Source: Globodera rostochiensis (taxonomy: Eukaryota > Nematoda > Chromadorea > Rhabditida > Heteroderidae). Taken from it: 64,000 nucleotides of DNA. Below, in pieces: positions 43,911 to 54,830 of the stretch. The position numbers were made by a program, and so were the translations under genes. Location: NCBI GenBank assembly GCA_018350325.1, contig JAEVLN010000003.1, positions 1,845,214 through 1,909,213 of the forward strand, read 5' to 3'. Under the pieces are notes generated by a model. The model ran no database searches and was not told the origin of the DNA. It saw only the letters and a list, made by a program, of their open reading frames with translations. Each line of letters begins with the position of its first letter. Within the stretch, counting starts at the first letter, position 1.

Positions 43911-46900
43911 TAATGAAAACGTTCAAAATTAGCCGCTTAATCGAAAACGTTCAAAATTAGCCGCTTAATCGAAAACGTTCAAAATTAGCCGCTTAATCGA
44001 AAACGTTCAAAATTAGCCGCTTAATCGAAAACGTTCAAAATTAGCCGCTTAATCGAAAACGTTCAAAATTAGCCGCTTAATCGAAAACGTTCAAAATTAG
44101 CCGCTTAATCGAAAACGTTCAAAATTAGCCGCTTAACGAAAACGTTCAAAATTAGCCGCTTAATCGAAAACGTTCAAAATTAGCCGCTTAATCGAAAACG
44201 TTCAAAATTTGCCGCTTAATCGAAAACGTTCAAAATTAGCCGCTTAATCGAAAACGTTCAAAATTAAATCGAAAACGTTCAAAATTAGCCGCTTAATCGA
44301 AAACGTTCAAAATTAAATCGAAAACGTTCAAAATTAAATCGAAAACGTTCAAAATTAGCCGCTTAATGAAACGTTCAAAATTACCGCTTAATCGAAACGT
44401 TCAAAATTAGCCGCTTAATTGAAAACGTTCAAAATTAGCCGCTTATCGAAAACGTTCAAAATTAAATCGAAAACGTTCAAAATTAGCCGCTTAATCGAAA
44501 ACGTTTCAAAATTAAATCGAAAAAACGTTCAAAATTAGCCGCTTAAATCGAAAACGTTCAAATATTAATCGAAAACGTTCAAAATTAAAATCGAAAACGT
44601 TTCAAAATTAGCCGCTTAATTGAAAAACGTTCAAATTAGCCGCTTAATCGAAAACGTTCAAAATTAGCCGCTTAATCGAAAAACGTTCAAAATTAGCCGC
44701 TTAATCGAAAACGTTCAAAATTTGCCGCTTAATCGAAAACGTTCAAAATTAGCCGCTTAATCGAAAACGTTCAAAATTAGCCGCTTAATCGAAAACGTTC
44801 AAAATTAGCCGCTTAATCGAAAACGTTCAAAATTAGCCGCTTAATTGAAAACGTTCAAAATTAGCCGCTTAATCGAAAACGTTCAAAATTAGCCGCTTAA
44901 TCGAAAACGTTCAAAATTAAATCGAAAACGTTCAAAATTAAATCTAAAACGTTCAAAATTAGCCGCTTAATCGAAAACGTTCAAAATTAGCCGCTTAACG
45001 AAAACGTTCAAAATTAGCCGCTTAATTGAAAACGTTCAAAATTAGCCGCTTAATCGAAAACGTTCAAAATTAGCCGCTTAATCGAAAACGTTCAAAATTA
45101 AATCGAAAACGTTCAAAATTAGCCGCTTAATCGAAAACGTTCAAAATTAATCCGCTTGAATCGGAAAACGTTCAAAATTAGCCGCTTAATCGAAAACGTT
45201 CAAAATTAGCCGCTTAATCGGAAAACGTTCAAAATTAGCCGCTTAATCGAAAACGTTCAAAATTAGCCGCTTATCGAAAACGTTCAAATTAGCCGCTTAA
45301 TCGAAAACGTTCAAAATTAGCCGCTTAATCGAAAACGTTCAAAATTAGCCGCTAATACGGAAACGTTCAAAATGAGCCGCTTAATCGAAACGTTCAAAAT
45401 TTAGCCGCTTACTACGGAAAACGTTTCAAATTCGCCGCTTAAGTCCCGGAAAACGTTCAAATTTAGCCGCTTAATCGAAAAACGTTCAAAATTTAGCCGC
45501 TTAATCGGAAAAAACGTTCAAAATTAGCCGCTTAATCGGAAACGTTCAAAATTAGCCTGCTATATCGGAAAACGTTCAAAATTAGCCCGCTAATCGGAAA
45601 AACGTTCAAAATTAGCCGCTGAAATCGGAAAACGTTCAAAATTAGCCGCTTAACCGAAACGTTTCAAAATTAGCCGCTTAATCGGAAAACGTTCAAAATT
45701 AGCCGCTTATCTGAAACGTTCAAAATTATAGCCGCTTAATATCGAAAACGTTCAAAATTAGCCGCTTAATCGAAAACGTTCAAAATTAAATCGAAAACGT
45801 TCAAAATTACCGCTTAATCAAAACGTTCAAAATTACGAATCAAAACGTTCAAAATTAGCGCTACGAAAACGTTCAAAATTAGCCGCTTAATCGAAAACGT
45901 TCAAAATTAGCCGCTTAACGAAAACGTTCAAAATTAGCCGCTTAATAAAACGTTCAAAATTCGCTTAATCGAAAACGTTCAAAATTAGCCGCTTAATCGA
46001 AAACGTTCAAAATTAAACGAAAACGTCAAAATTGAATCGAAAACGTTCAAAATTAGCCGCTTAATCGAAAACGTTCAAAAGCCGTTAATCAAAACGTTCA
46101 AAATTAATCTAAAACGTTCAAAATTAGCCGCTTAATCGAAAACGTTCAAAATTAGCCGCTTAATCGAAACGTTCAAAATTAGCCGCTAATCGAAAACGTT
46201 CAAAATTAGCCGCTTAATCGAAAACGTTCAAAATTAGCCGCTTAACGAAAACGTTCAAAATTAGCCGCTTAATTGAAAACGTTCAAAATAGCCGCTTAAT
46301 CGAAAACGTTCAAAATTAGCCGCTTAATCAAAAACGTTCAAAATTAATCGAAAACGTTCAAAATTAGCCGCTTAATCGAAAACGTTCAAAATTAGCCGCT
46401 TAATCGAAACGTTCAAAATTAGCCGCTTAATCAAAAACGTTCAAAATTAAATCTAAAACGTTCAAAATTAGCCGCTTAACGAAAACGTTCCAAATTAGCC
46501 GCTTAATTGAAACGTTCAAATTAGCCGCTTAATCGAAAAACGTTCAAAATTAGCCGCTTAATCGAAAACGTTCAAAATTAAATCGAAAACGTTCAAAATT
46601 AGCCGCTTAATCGAAAACGTTCAAAATTAAATCGAAAACGTTCAAAATTAAATCGAAAAACGTTCAAAATTAGCCGCTAATTGAAAACGTTCAAAATTAG
46701 CCGCTTAATCGAAAACGTTCAAAATTAGCCGCTTAATCGAAAACGTTCAAAATAGCCGCTTAAATCGAAAACGTTCAAAATTAGCCGCTTAATCGAAAAC
46801 GTTCAAAATTAGCCGCTTAATCGAAAACGTTCAAAATTTAAATCGAAAACGTTCAAATTAGCCGCTTATCGAAAACGTTCAAAATTACCTATCGAAAACG

Positions 46901-48847
46901 TTCAAAATTAAATCGAAAACGTTCAAAATAATCCGCTAAATTGAAAACGTTCAAATATAGCCGCTTAATCGAAAACGTTTCAAAATTAGCCGCTTAATCG
47001 AAAACGTTCAAAATTAGCCGCTTAATCGAAAACGTTCAAAATTAGCCGCTTAATCGAAAACGTTCAAATTAGACGCTTAATCGAAAACGTTCAAAATTAG
47101 CCGCTTAATCGCAAACGTTCAAATTAGCCGCTTAATCGAAAACGTTCAAAATTAGCCGCTTAATCGAAAACGTTCAAAATTAGCCGCTTAATCGAAAACG
47201 TTCAAAATTTGCCGCTTAATCGAAAACGTTCAAAATTAGCCGCTTAATCGGAAACGTTCAAAATTAGCCGCTTAATCGGAAACGTTCAAAATTAGCCGCT
47301 TAATCGAAAACGTTCAAAATTAGCCGCTTAATCGGAAACGTTCAAAATTAGCCGCTTAATCGAAAACGTTCAAAATTAGCCGCTTAATCGGAAACGTTCA
47401 AAATTAGCCGCTTAATCGGAAACGTTCAAAATTAGCCGCTTAATCGAAAACGTTCAAAATTAGCCGCTTAATCGGAAACGTTCAAAATTAGCCGCTTAAT
47501 CGAAAACGTTCAAAATTAGCCGCTTAATCGAAAACGTTCAAAATTAGCCGCTTAACGAAAACGTTCAAAATTAGCCGCTTAATTGAAAACGTTCAAAATT
47601 AGCCGCTTAATCGAAAACGTTCAAAATTAGCCGCTTAATCAAAAACGTTCAAAATTAAATCGAAAACGTTCAAAATTAGCCGCTTAATCGAAAACGTTCA
47701 AAATTAGCCGCTTAATCGAAAACGTTCAAAATTAGCCGCTTAATCGGAAACGTTCAAAATTAGCCGCTTAATCGAAAACGTTCAAAATTAGCCGCTTAAT
47801 CAAAAACGTTCAAAATTAAATCGAAAACGTTCAAAATTAGCCGCTTAATCGAAAACGTTCAAAATTAGCCGCTTAATCGAAAACGTTCAAAATTAGCCGC
47901 TTAATTGAAAACGTTCAAAATTAGCCGCTTAATCGAAAACGTTCAAAATTAGCCGCTTAATCAAAAACGTTCAAAATTAAATCTAAAACGTTCAAAATTA
48001 GCCGCTTAACGAAAACGTTCAAAATTAGCCGCTTAATTGAAAACGTTCAAAATTAGCCGCTTAATCGAAAACGTTCAAAATTAGCCGCTTAATCGAAAAC
48101 GTTCAAAATTAAATCGAAAACGTTCAAAATTAGCCGCTTAATCGAAAACGTTCAAAATTAAATCGAAAACGTTCAAAATTAAATCGAAAACGTTCAAAAT
48201 TAGCCGCTTAATTGAAAACGTTCAAAATTAGCCGCTTAATCGAAAACGTTCAAAATTAGCCGCTTAATCGAAAACGTTCAAAATTAGCCGCTTAATTGAA
48301 AACGTTCAAAATTAGCCGCTTAATTGAAAACGTTCAAAATTAGCCGCTTAATTGAAAACGTTCAAAATTAGCCGCTTAATTGAAAACGTTCAAAATTAGC
48401 CGCTTAATCGAAAACGTTCAAAATTAAATCGAAAACGTTCAAAATTAAATCGAAAACGTTCAAAATTAGCCGCTTAATTGAAAACGTTCAAAATTAGCCG
48501 CTTAATCGAAAACGTTCAAAATTAGCCGCTTAATCGAAAACGTTCAAAATTAGCCGCTTAATCGAAAACGTTCAAAATTAGCCGCTTAATTGAAAACGTT
48601 CAAAATTAGCCGCTTAATTGAAAACGTTCAAAATTAGCCGCTTAATTGAAAACGTTCAAAATTAGCCGCTTAATTGAAAACGTTCAAAATTAGCCGCTTA
48701 ATCGAAAACGTTCAAAATTAAATCGAAAACGTTCAAAATTAAATCGAAAACGTTCAAAATTAGCCGCTTAATTGAAAACGTTCAAAATTAGCCGCTTAAT
48801 CGAAAACGTTCAAAATTAGCCGCTTAATCGAAAACGCCGCTTAATCG
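43911..48847. repeat. Satellite array, 28-bp unit with 21-bp deletion variant
   Basis: About 4.9 kb and roughly 180 units. The unit core is GTTCAAAATTAGCCGCTTAA followed by TCGAAAAC. A shorter variant lacks seven bases (AAAATTAAATCGAAAAC). Single-base variants (TTGAAAAC, CGGAAACG, ATCAAAAAC, TTTGCCGC) recur in fixed orders. For example, a block with four TTGAAAAC units, then two 21-bp units, occurs near 48290 and again near 48590, a higher-order period of about 0.3 kb. The stretch 45.1-46.1 kb is degenerate, with many indels. Stop codons in most frames make it non-coding. It lies between two blocks of - strand exons. Confidence 0.97.
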
Positions 48848-48899
48848 GGTCGTTTCCTCCATCGGACGCTTCTCTCCACCATCTCCCAACCATCGCCCA

Positions 48900-51800
48900 C
48901 CTTTCTGTCGTCTCCTGCACAAATTTCGCACCAGGAAACAGCCCGTCGAGTGGACAATTGCCTTTTCCGGGTCGCTCAATTTGTCCGGCTTCGGTCTCCG
49001 CTTCCGGGGGGGTCGTCTCGCCCGTGTCGGCTGTTCTTCCGCTGACCCTGTCGCCGTCGTGGTCGGAGTCCCCGTGCCCTTTCCCCTCCTCCCCGTCGTC
49101 CACCGTCTCCCCCCAACTCCCCCGTTTCTCCTCTCTCCGTCGTTGGGAGACATCGTAAAGTTGGAGTGAGCTCGTTCACGCAAAAGAGAGTAGTCCGAAG
49201 TGGAGGAGCAAGACGGTCTTGGAGAAGACGAGGGCTTCCGCCTTCCGCCGGCTACCGCAGGCGGACGGGGGCCTATTGGAGCAGGGATTAGGGTACGGTA
49301 TCGCCACAAGCAGTGAATGTACTGTATAAAAGACGATCTCTCCCAGCGAATAAACTCACTTTTTTCCGTCCCTCTCGGCGCCGTCGCTCTTTTAATCGTC
49401 ATCAGTGCCGATGTCCGCGCAGGAGAGGGCGGAAGTGTTCTGATCCTCAGGATAATGGGGGGCGTGCTCTGCTTCTCTGCCCTCCCAAATTCCTCTCGTT
49501 TCTCATCCCGCTCTCCTCTTTCCGCTCGGACTTTTTTTGTTTGCTTCTCTTCCCTCACAAATTCCTCTCGTTTCTCATCCCGCAGTTCTCTGTCTTCCTG
49601 TGCCTTCTTTGTCTGCTTCTCTGTTTCCTCACCCGTTTCCTTCCTTTTTCTCTTTCGTCCGGCTCTTTTCTGTGTCAGGTCATCTCCTTCATTTTTACCC
49701 TCTCGCCTTCTTCCACTCTTCGTTTTCTTCTCCTTTTTCTCCTCTCTCACTCTTCCCTCGTCGCCCTCCCCTCTCTCTTTGTCTTCTTCTCTCTTCTTAA
49801 CACCAACTTCCTCCTCTTCCTCATCCTCCCCCTTCGCAGTTTTCCTCTTCCGTCCTCTGCTCTTCTTCATCATCAACTCTGGCATCCATCTTGCTCCCCT
49901 TGCTTCTGCCTTTCGATGGACCTCTTCCCAATTCAACTTCCTCCAGGGCCAACCCCTCTGGGGCAGCAAAGTTTGGTCCCCAGTGGAAAGGTTCAAATGG
50001 CACTCTTCCATGCGTCTAATCACTCGGTCTACCAGTGCCGCCAACTTCCGGTTCAGCTGTTCCCTCACCCGAGCTCGATAAGTGGTTAACTGCTCGATCT
50101 TCCGTTCGTCCTTTTCCACTTGCTCCTCTTCCACTTCATCCTCCTCCTCCTCCTCATCTCCTCCTCCGCCTTCCCCCGTATTCTGCTCCTCTTCTTCCGC
50201 CACCCCATTTCCGATCACTTCCGAGCTCTCTTTCCTAGACCAATGACAATTTGTCTCAACTCCATTCCTCCTCCCCTCTTCCAACCTGCGCCTCTCTTCC
50301 TCCCCTTCGCCACCTCCTTCTTCTCCAACCGAAGAAGGGACAGGCACTTGCTTCTGCCTCTGCTCGTCCTCGTTGTTCTCATCCCTCCACAACTTCCCAT
50401 TTCCGTGCCCCCCTTCCAGATTCTTCTGCTCTTCCGCCTTCCGTTGGATGAGAGAGGTCAATTGCTTAAGCTGAACAAAGAGAAAATTGTGAACAATGTT
50501 TAAGGTAAGCGCATGATAAAACAAAGTTGGGGGGGGGGAGGTAAGGAGGGAGCGGAGGGGGGGGGGGGGGAGGTAAGGAGGGAGCGGAGGGGGGGGGGAG
50601 GGGGAGGATGTGCCGTCGTGACGAAAAAGCGAACGGAAGAACGAAAGGGAGGACGAAAGAGAGGAGGGAAAGTGAGTTGGGTGGTGAATAAATGATGGCA
50701 CGAGAGCAAATAGAGTGTGGCATGGGAGGAGAAGGGCAATCAATTAGTGAGCGAGCCGCCACTGCTTGGAGGGGAGGGGAGGGGAGGAGGCGGTGGCCAC
50801 GCAAATTATAATGCGATTGGCTGCTTGGGACTTGTGAACCCAGCGAGGGAAACACTGGAGCGTCTCACGGGAATTCTTTCCCGCCTCCCACGCCCCCCCC
50901 CCCCCGACCCCCCAGGCCCCCCCCCCGTCCTTCTCCCTCCCATAATGCCACCGAGACAAGACATTTTTCTGTGGCATTTCCCGTTGCTACGCGCACGCAT
51001 TGGTACGAAGAACATGCGATGTGTGCCCTGACCATTGCTTTCCCCTAACGCTTTCACCTGCTCTCGTGAAATATTGGAAGAAAGGCATTCTGCCAGTTCA
51101 TGCAGACTCATCCCTTGGTGGAAGAGCACATCCGTAGGTCCCCCCCTCCTCCTGTCGTCCTCCGTCGTTCCGGGTTCGGGTCGAACGACGTCTTCTTCCG
51201 CCACTTCCTCGTCGTGTTCGGTGTGCGTTACGGGGACCAACTTCGGCATATCCGAAAAGTCGGCCTCCTGCTGTTGTTGCTCAGCCGATTCGGTGTTGTC
51301 CCCCCCGTCCACCAATTGTTCAATGATCAATGACGGAGGAACATTCATCAAAGACGACGCCGACAAAAATATTGAAGATGAAGACGGTAATGCGCTGATC
51401 TGAAGAGATTCTTCCGTGTGGGATGAAAAAGCTGCAGGGCCGTAGAAGGACGACGTGGCACCGATGGAAATGGAAGAGTTGGCAACGCCGCCGGCACAAA
51501 CCGTCGAGGCGATCATTCCGTTGTTCACAGATTCACAGGAACGGACCTATGGTTTTGTTCTTGCTTTATGTTAGCAGATTCCCACTTATTCACACCTGAG
51601 ACGCGTACGGAGATACCATTGGAGGGGTGTAAACGGAAGGGGGCGACCCGTCGATGGATTGGATGCCGCTGTCCGGGGTGGACGAAATGTGCGAGGGGCC
51701 GCCGGGGTGTGCGCCCATATAAGGGTGCCAATGGGAGGAGTGTTGGGATGGCACCACGGGGCCATTCGCGACGAAACGGACCGAGGACGACAACGTCGCG

Positions 51801-53449
51801 GAGTTTGTTTGCATGTTGGCAAAGTGATGTTGCTGCTGCTGCTGAAGCTGTTGGTGGTGTTGCTGGTTGTGGAGGAAGATGGCGGAAGGGCACAGGGCGG
51901 AGGAGGACAAAACATTCTGTTGAAGGGAATGAATGAATGGGCTGATCAAGGTGGACTTTGGCAAATTTCTTACAATTTACACATTTTCTAAATTCCAAAA
52001 TTTACAGCGAATTGATTCCGCCTCAATTTTCCTTCCTTAACCCCAAAATTTCAACCAGAAAAGAGCCAACTCTCCAACCTTATCGGCATGGGTTTGTTTT
52101 TGCTGATGACCCTTTATACTTTCATTTGCGTCTGGTTGGCCATGGGTGCCCAACGTCGAGTTGTACATGTCCATGTTGGTGTAGATGGGGTCTGATTGGC
52201 TGAAATTGTTGCTTATGCGTTACTTGGCCAAATGCACTTGGAACAAAAATGCCCTCCTGCCCCCTCCCGTCTATTCGCCAAATAATCCGCCCAAATCCCT
52301 TCGGAAGGTGCGGGATGGGATAAAAGACGATGGAATGTCGAGGTTGGCATCAGACTGGCTTTGTCGTGGAGAGTTGGAGCAAATGCCGGGGGGGGGGGAG
52401 GGAGAAGCCAGCGTGGCACACATTATTAGCAAATCGATAATTGTTATAGTCCTCCTTTTGAGGTTAAAATTAGCCATGTTTATGCAAACAAAGCAGCATT
52501 GTTGCCCTCTTCTCCCTATCATCACCACCTCACCTCGGCAAATAGTCCTCAGTGGTGATTACGGACGAGTTGACCAGCTGGGAGTATTCGATGGAGTGCA
52601 GGTCGCCCAGCAGATCGGCACCGCCTCCCCCTCCGGCGCCCTCCGTCTCCGTGCCGTTGCTTTTTTTGCCCTCCTCTTTCTCCGTCTCCTCCGGTGCCAG
52701 CATTTGTCTGCTTTTCCTCCTCCGTGGCGCTTTTGTCGTCAATTTTTCTCCCGTTGAAGTGGCGATTGGCTGCGTTTTGGGAGGCGGCGATTGAATTGTG
52801 AGCAGTCCGTTCGGTTGGACGGCAGAAGAAGAAGGGCTGGCCTGGGAGGGGAAGACGGAGACGGAAGACAGTGACGGCGTGGAGGAGGAGGAGGAGCCGG
52901 AAGCGTTTGTGGACACACTCAACGCCTCACAACCGTCCAAACCACCGATGGCGGCAGTGCCCAACTGCGGGACGACCTGCAAAAGAGCAAAAGCGTGAAG
53001 ATCCAATTTTAAATTCAGCAAACAATTACGGCATTATTTGGTTGCTTTCGGCAATTTCACTCACCTGTGAGGGCGACTGTGCCATTTCGAATGTTAAAGT
53101 TGTCTTTGACGGCAACGGCAGCAACGACCTCATCAACTGTTGTTGTTGTTGGGTAGTCGTCCTGGCCACTGACTTGCCCTGTTTCGGTCGTGGCAAAATT
53201 GGCGGCATTCCGTTAGACGTTCCCGAGGCAAAAAGTGCGGTTCCTACGCTACTTCCCGTTGGACATTTCTGCTGTGAAGTGTTGAACATCGTGCCGCCAA
53301 CTCGGGAAGCATTTCGACCATCTTTGGCTGACACCTTTTTGGGGGTGTCCGGGGAAGGAGCCGGCACAATTTGGATGGAAGACGCGCCGGCGGAGATGGA
53401 AGCGATTGGCAATGCACCCGGAAGCGACTGAATGAAAGAAGAAGCATTG
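48900..53449 (-). CDS. Long disordered nuclear-type protein (possible N-terminal part of the ASH1-like gene)
   Basis: Successive exons join in phase on the - strand. After the acceptor CATTCAG at 53449 comes SLPGALPIASISAGASSIQI. GTGAGT after PSQ leads to VVPQLGTAAIGGLDGCEALS and ends ITTEDYLP. Then SQSDPIYTNMDMYNSTLGTH, and next NVLSSSALCPSAIFLHNQQH with a polyglutamine stretch and STPDSGIQSIDGSPPSVYTP. Then VRSCESVNNGMIASTVCAGG to LHELAECLSSNISREQ, and LKQLTSLIQRKAEEQKNLEG. A Glu/Lys-rich coil follows (KIEQLTTYRARVREQLNRKL), with RGRKRKTAKGEDEEEEE NLS-like clusters, and last YIHCLWRYRTLIPAPIGP to HSTGCFL. I recognise no folded domain, and no SET. The 5' end lies above 53449. The 3' end meets the satellite; a phase-0 donor CTG|GTGCGA could splice to 43708. 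Confidence 0.6.
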
Positions 53450-54430
53450 AGTTTGGTTTGGATTGGATTTGAACGGAGACACCAACCACCACCACCACCA
53501 CCACCACCAAAAAACGAATGGAACGTCAGCAAAAGCCCACTCCTTTCCTTCCCCGTTTCCCTTTCGTCGGCTTTTCCTTCTTTTTACCCCAATTATCCCT
53601 ACGTCAACTTTTATGGCAAATTCGTCCGAATGCCGTTAATTTGTGCCTGTGCTTCCCCCCCCCCTTAAGCTTAACGCCTTTTTCTGTCACCAAAAATGGA
53701 ATGGCTTACATTTTCGCTTTCCAAAGGCCCTTCCTTCCCACGTTATAGGCCAGAATTTACTCTGCTCACCGCAAATTTGGCCTTTTCCCTTCCATCTTTC
53801 GCTTTTCTTCGGAATGGTGAGCAAAGAAAGAAGCAAATTTCTTTCTCTCCTTTTACATTTCCCCTCCCAATTCCATTTGGGTTCATCTCCACGAGTTTTC
53901 CCTCTCAATAGGCCAATGGTGACACGGCCCCGGAGGCTAAGGCGCCCAAATTGTGGCTGCCGTCGTCGACGCTTCATCCTCCGAAGACTCTCCCCCGCCG
54001 GGGACTTCCCCCCCCCCCCTCCCCTCTCATTGTTAGCCGCTTCTATTATTCGACCCCAAACACATTTACCGTCTTTCCCTTCCCCCAGCTTTGTCTTCGT
54101 CGTATTATTTGGCCGCCGCCGGGGACTATGAGAGAGGAGCCCAACGACTTTCACTTGGCCATATGGGCTAAGTGGGAGGAGGAGGAGGAGGAGGGGGGGG
54201 GGGGGTGCGTTGGAGGAATGGCCAAGTGAGTGACTGCCGACGCCCGAAGCATTGGGGGGGGGGGGGGAATTGGCCCGACATTTTGTGAGGGCGATGATAT
54301 GGTTGGAGGAGGAGGGGATAAATATTTATGTTTTTCTTTCCGGGAGACAAAAATGGACAATTATCGCCATGGACACTGAAGGCACTGCAAAACGTGAAGG
54401 AAAAGGAAGGTAATGATACAATAATTTAGC
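53450..54430. other. Upstream/intronic region, low complexity
   Basis: Contains a (CCA)n run at 53488-53510, just before the acceptor of the neighbouring - strand gene, and GAGGAG and G runs at 54175-54205 and 54254-54268. Open frames on both strands are compositionally biased. A Lys/Arg-rich - strand frame near 53940-54000 (ESLRRMKRRRRQPQFG) could be an upstream exon of that gene, but it has no supporting splice evidence. Confidence 0.35.
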
Positions 54431-54830
54431 GTTAATTTGCAGTACGCAACATTAGAGAAAAGAATTAAATTTTCATTGAAAGAGTCCAAAATTGTTGAAG
54501 TTGAATTTCAAATTCTCTCCCCATTCTTTCTTCCACTCTCTCACCTCTCTCTCTTTCCTCTCTCTCTCTCCCCTTCCACTCTCTCCCCTCTCCCTGCTCT
54601 CTCATCTCTCTTCCCCACACACTCTTTCTCCCACCTGTTGTGTCTGTTGTGTTGCTGGAGAAGGTCTGATCAGCAGGCCAAACAGCTGTGCCTCATTGCC
54701 GTCCTCCTGCCGACTTTTAAACATGCATGGTACGGCTTCGAAGCTCATCCCGGCGATGACGCATTACGACGGCAATGCTCGAGGGCTAATTCACACATTT
54801 TCGAACAGATGATCAATTAGTGGCTTAAAT
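54431..54830. other. CT-rich tract and orphan open frame
   Basis: 54520-54640 is a long CTCTCT pyrimidine tract. It is followed by a + frame to a stop at 54818-54820 (LCLIAVLLPTFKHAWYGFEA) and a second overlapping frame (RPNSCASLPSSCRLLNMHGT). A pyrimidine tract before a short open frame looks like a 3' splice site with a terminal exon, but I cannot tell which frame, if either, is used. Confidence 0.25.

Noticed and set aside
43911..48847. CRISPR-like regular spacing in the 28-bp array
   Set aside because: Units are contiguous with no unique spacers, and the setting is a eukaryotic genome; it is a satellite.
49313..50089. Two overlapping + strand frames of about 255 codons, rich in Ser/Phe/Leu
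   Set aside because: They mirror the Glu/Lys-rich - strand exons, whose splice sites join in phase; the + frames lack any domain.
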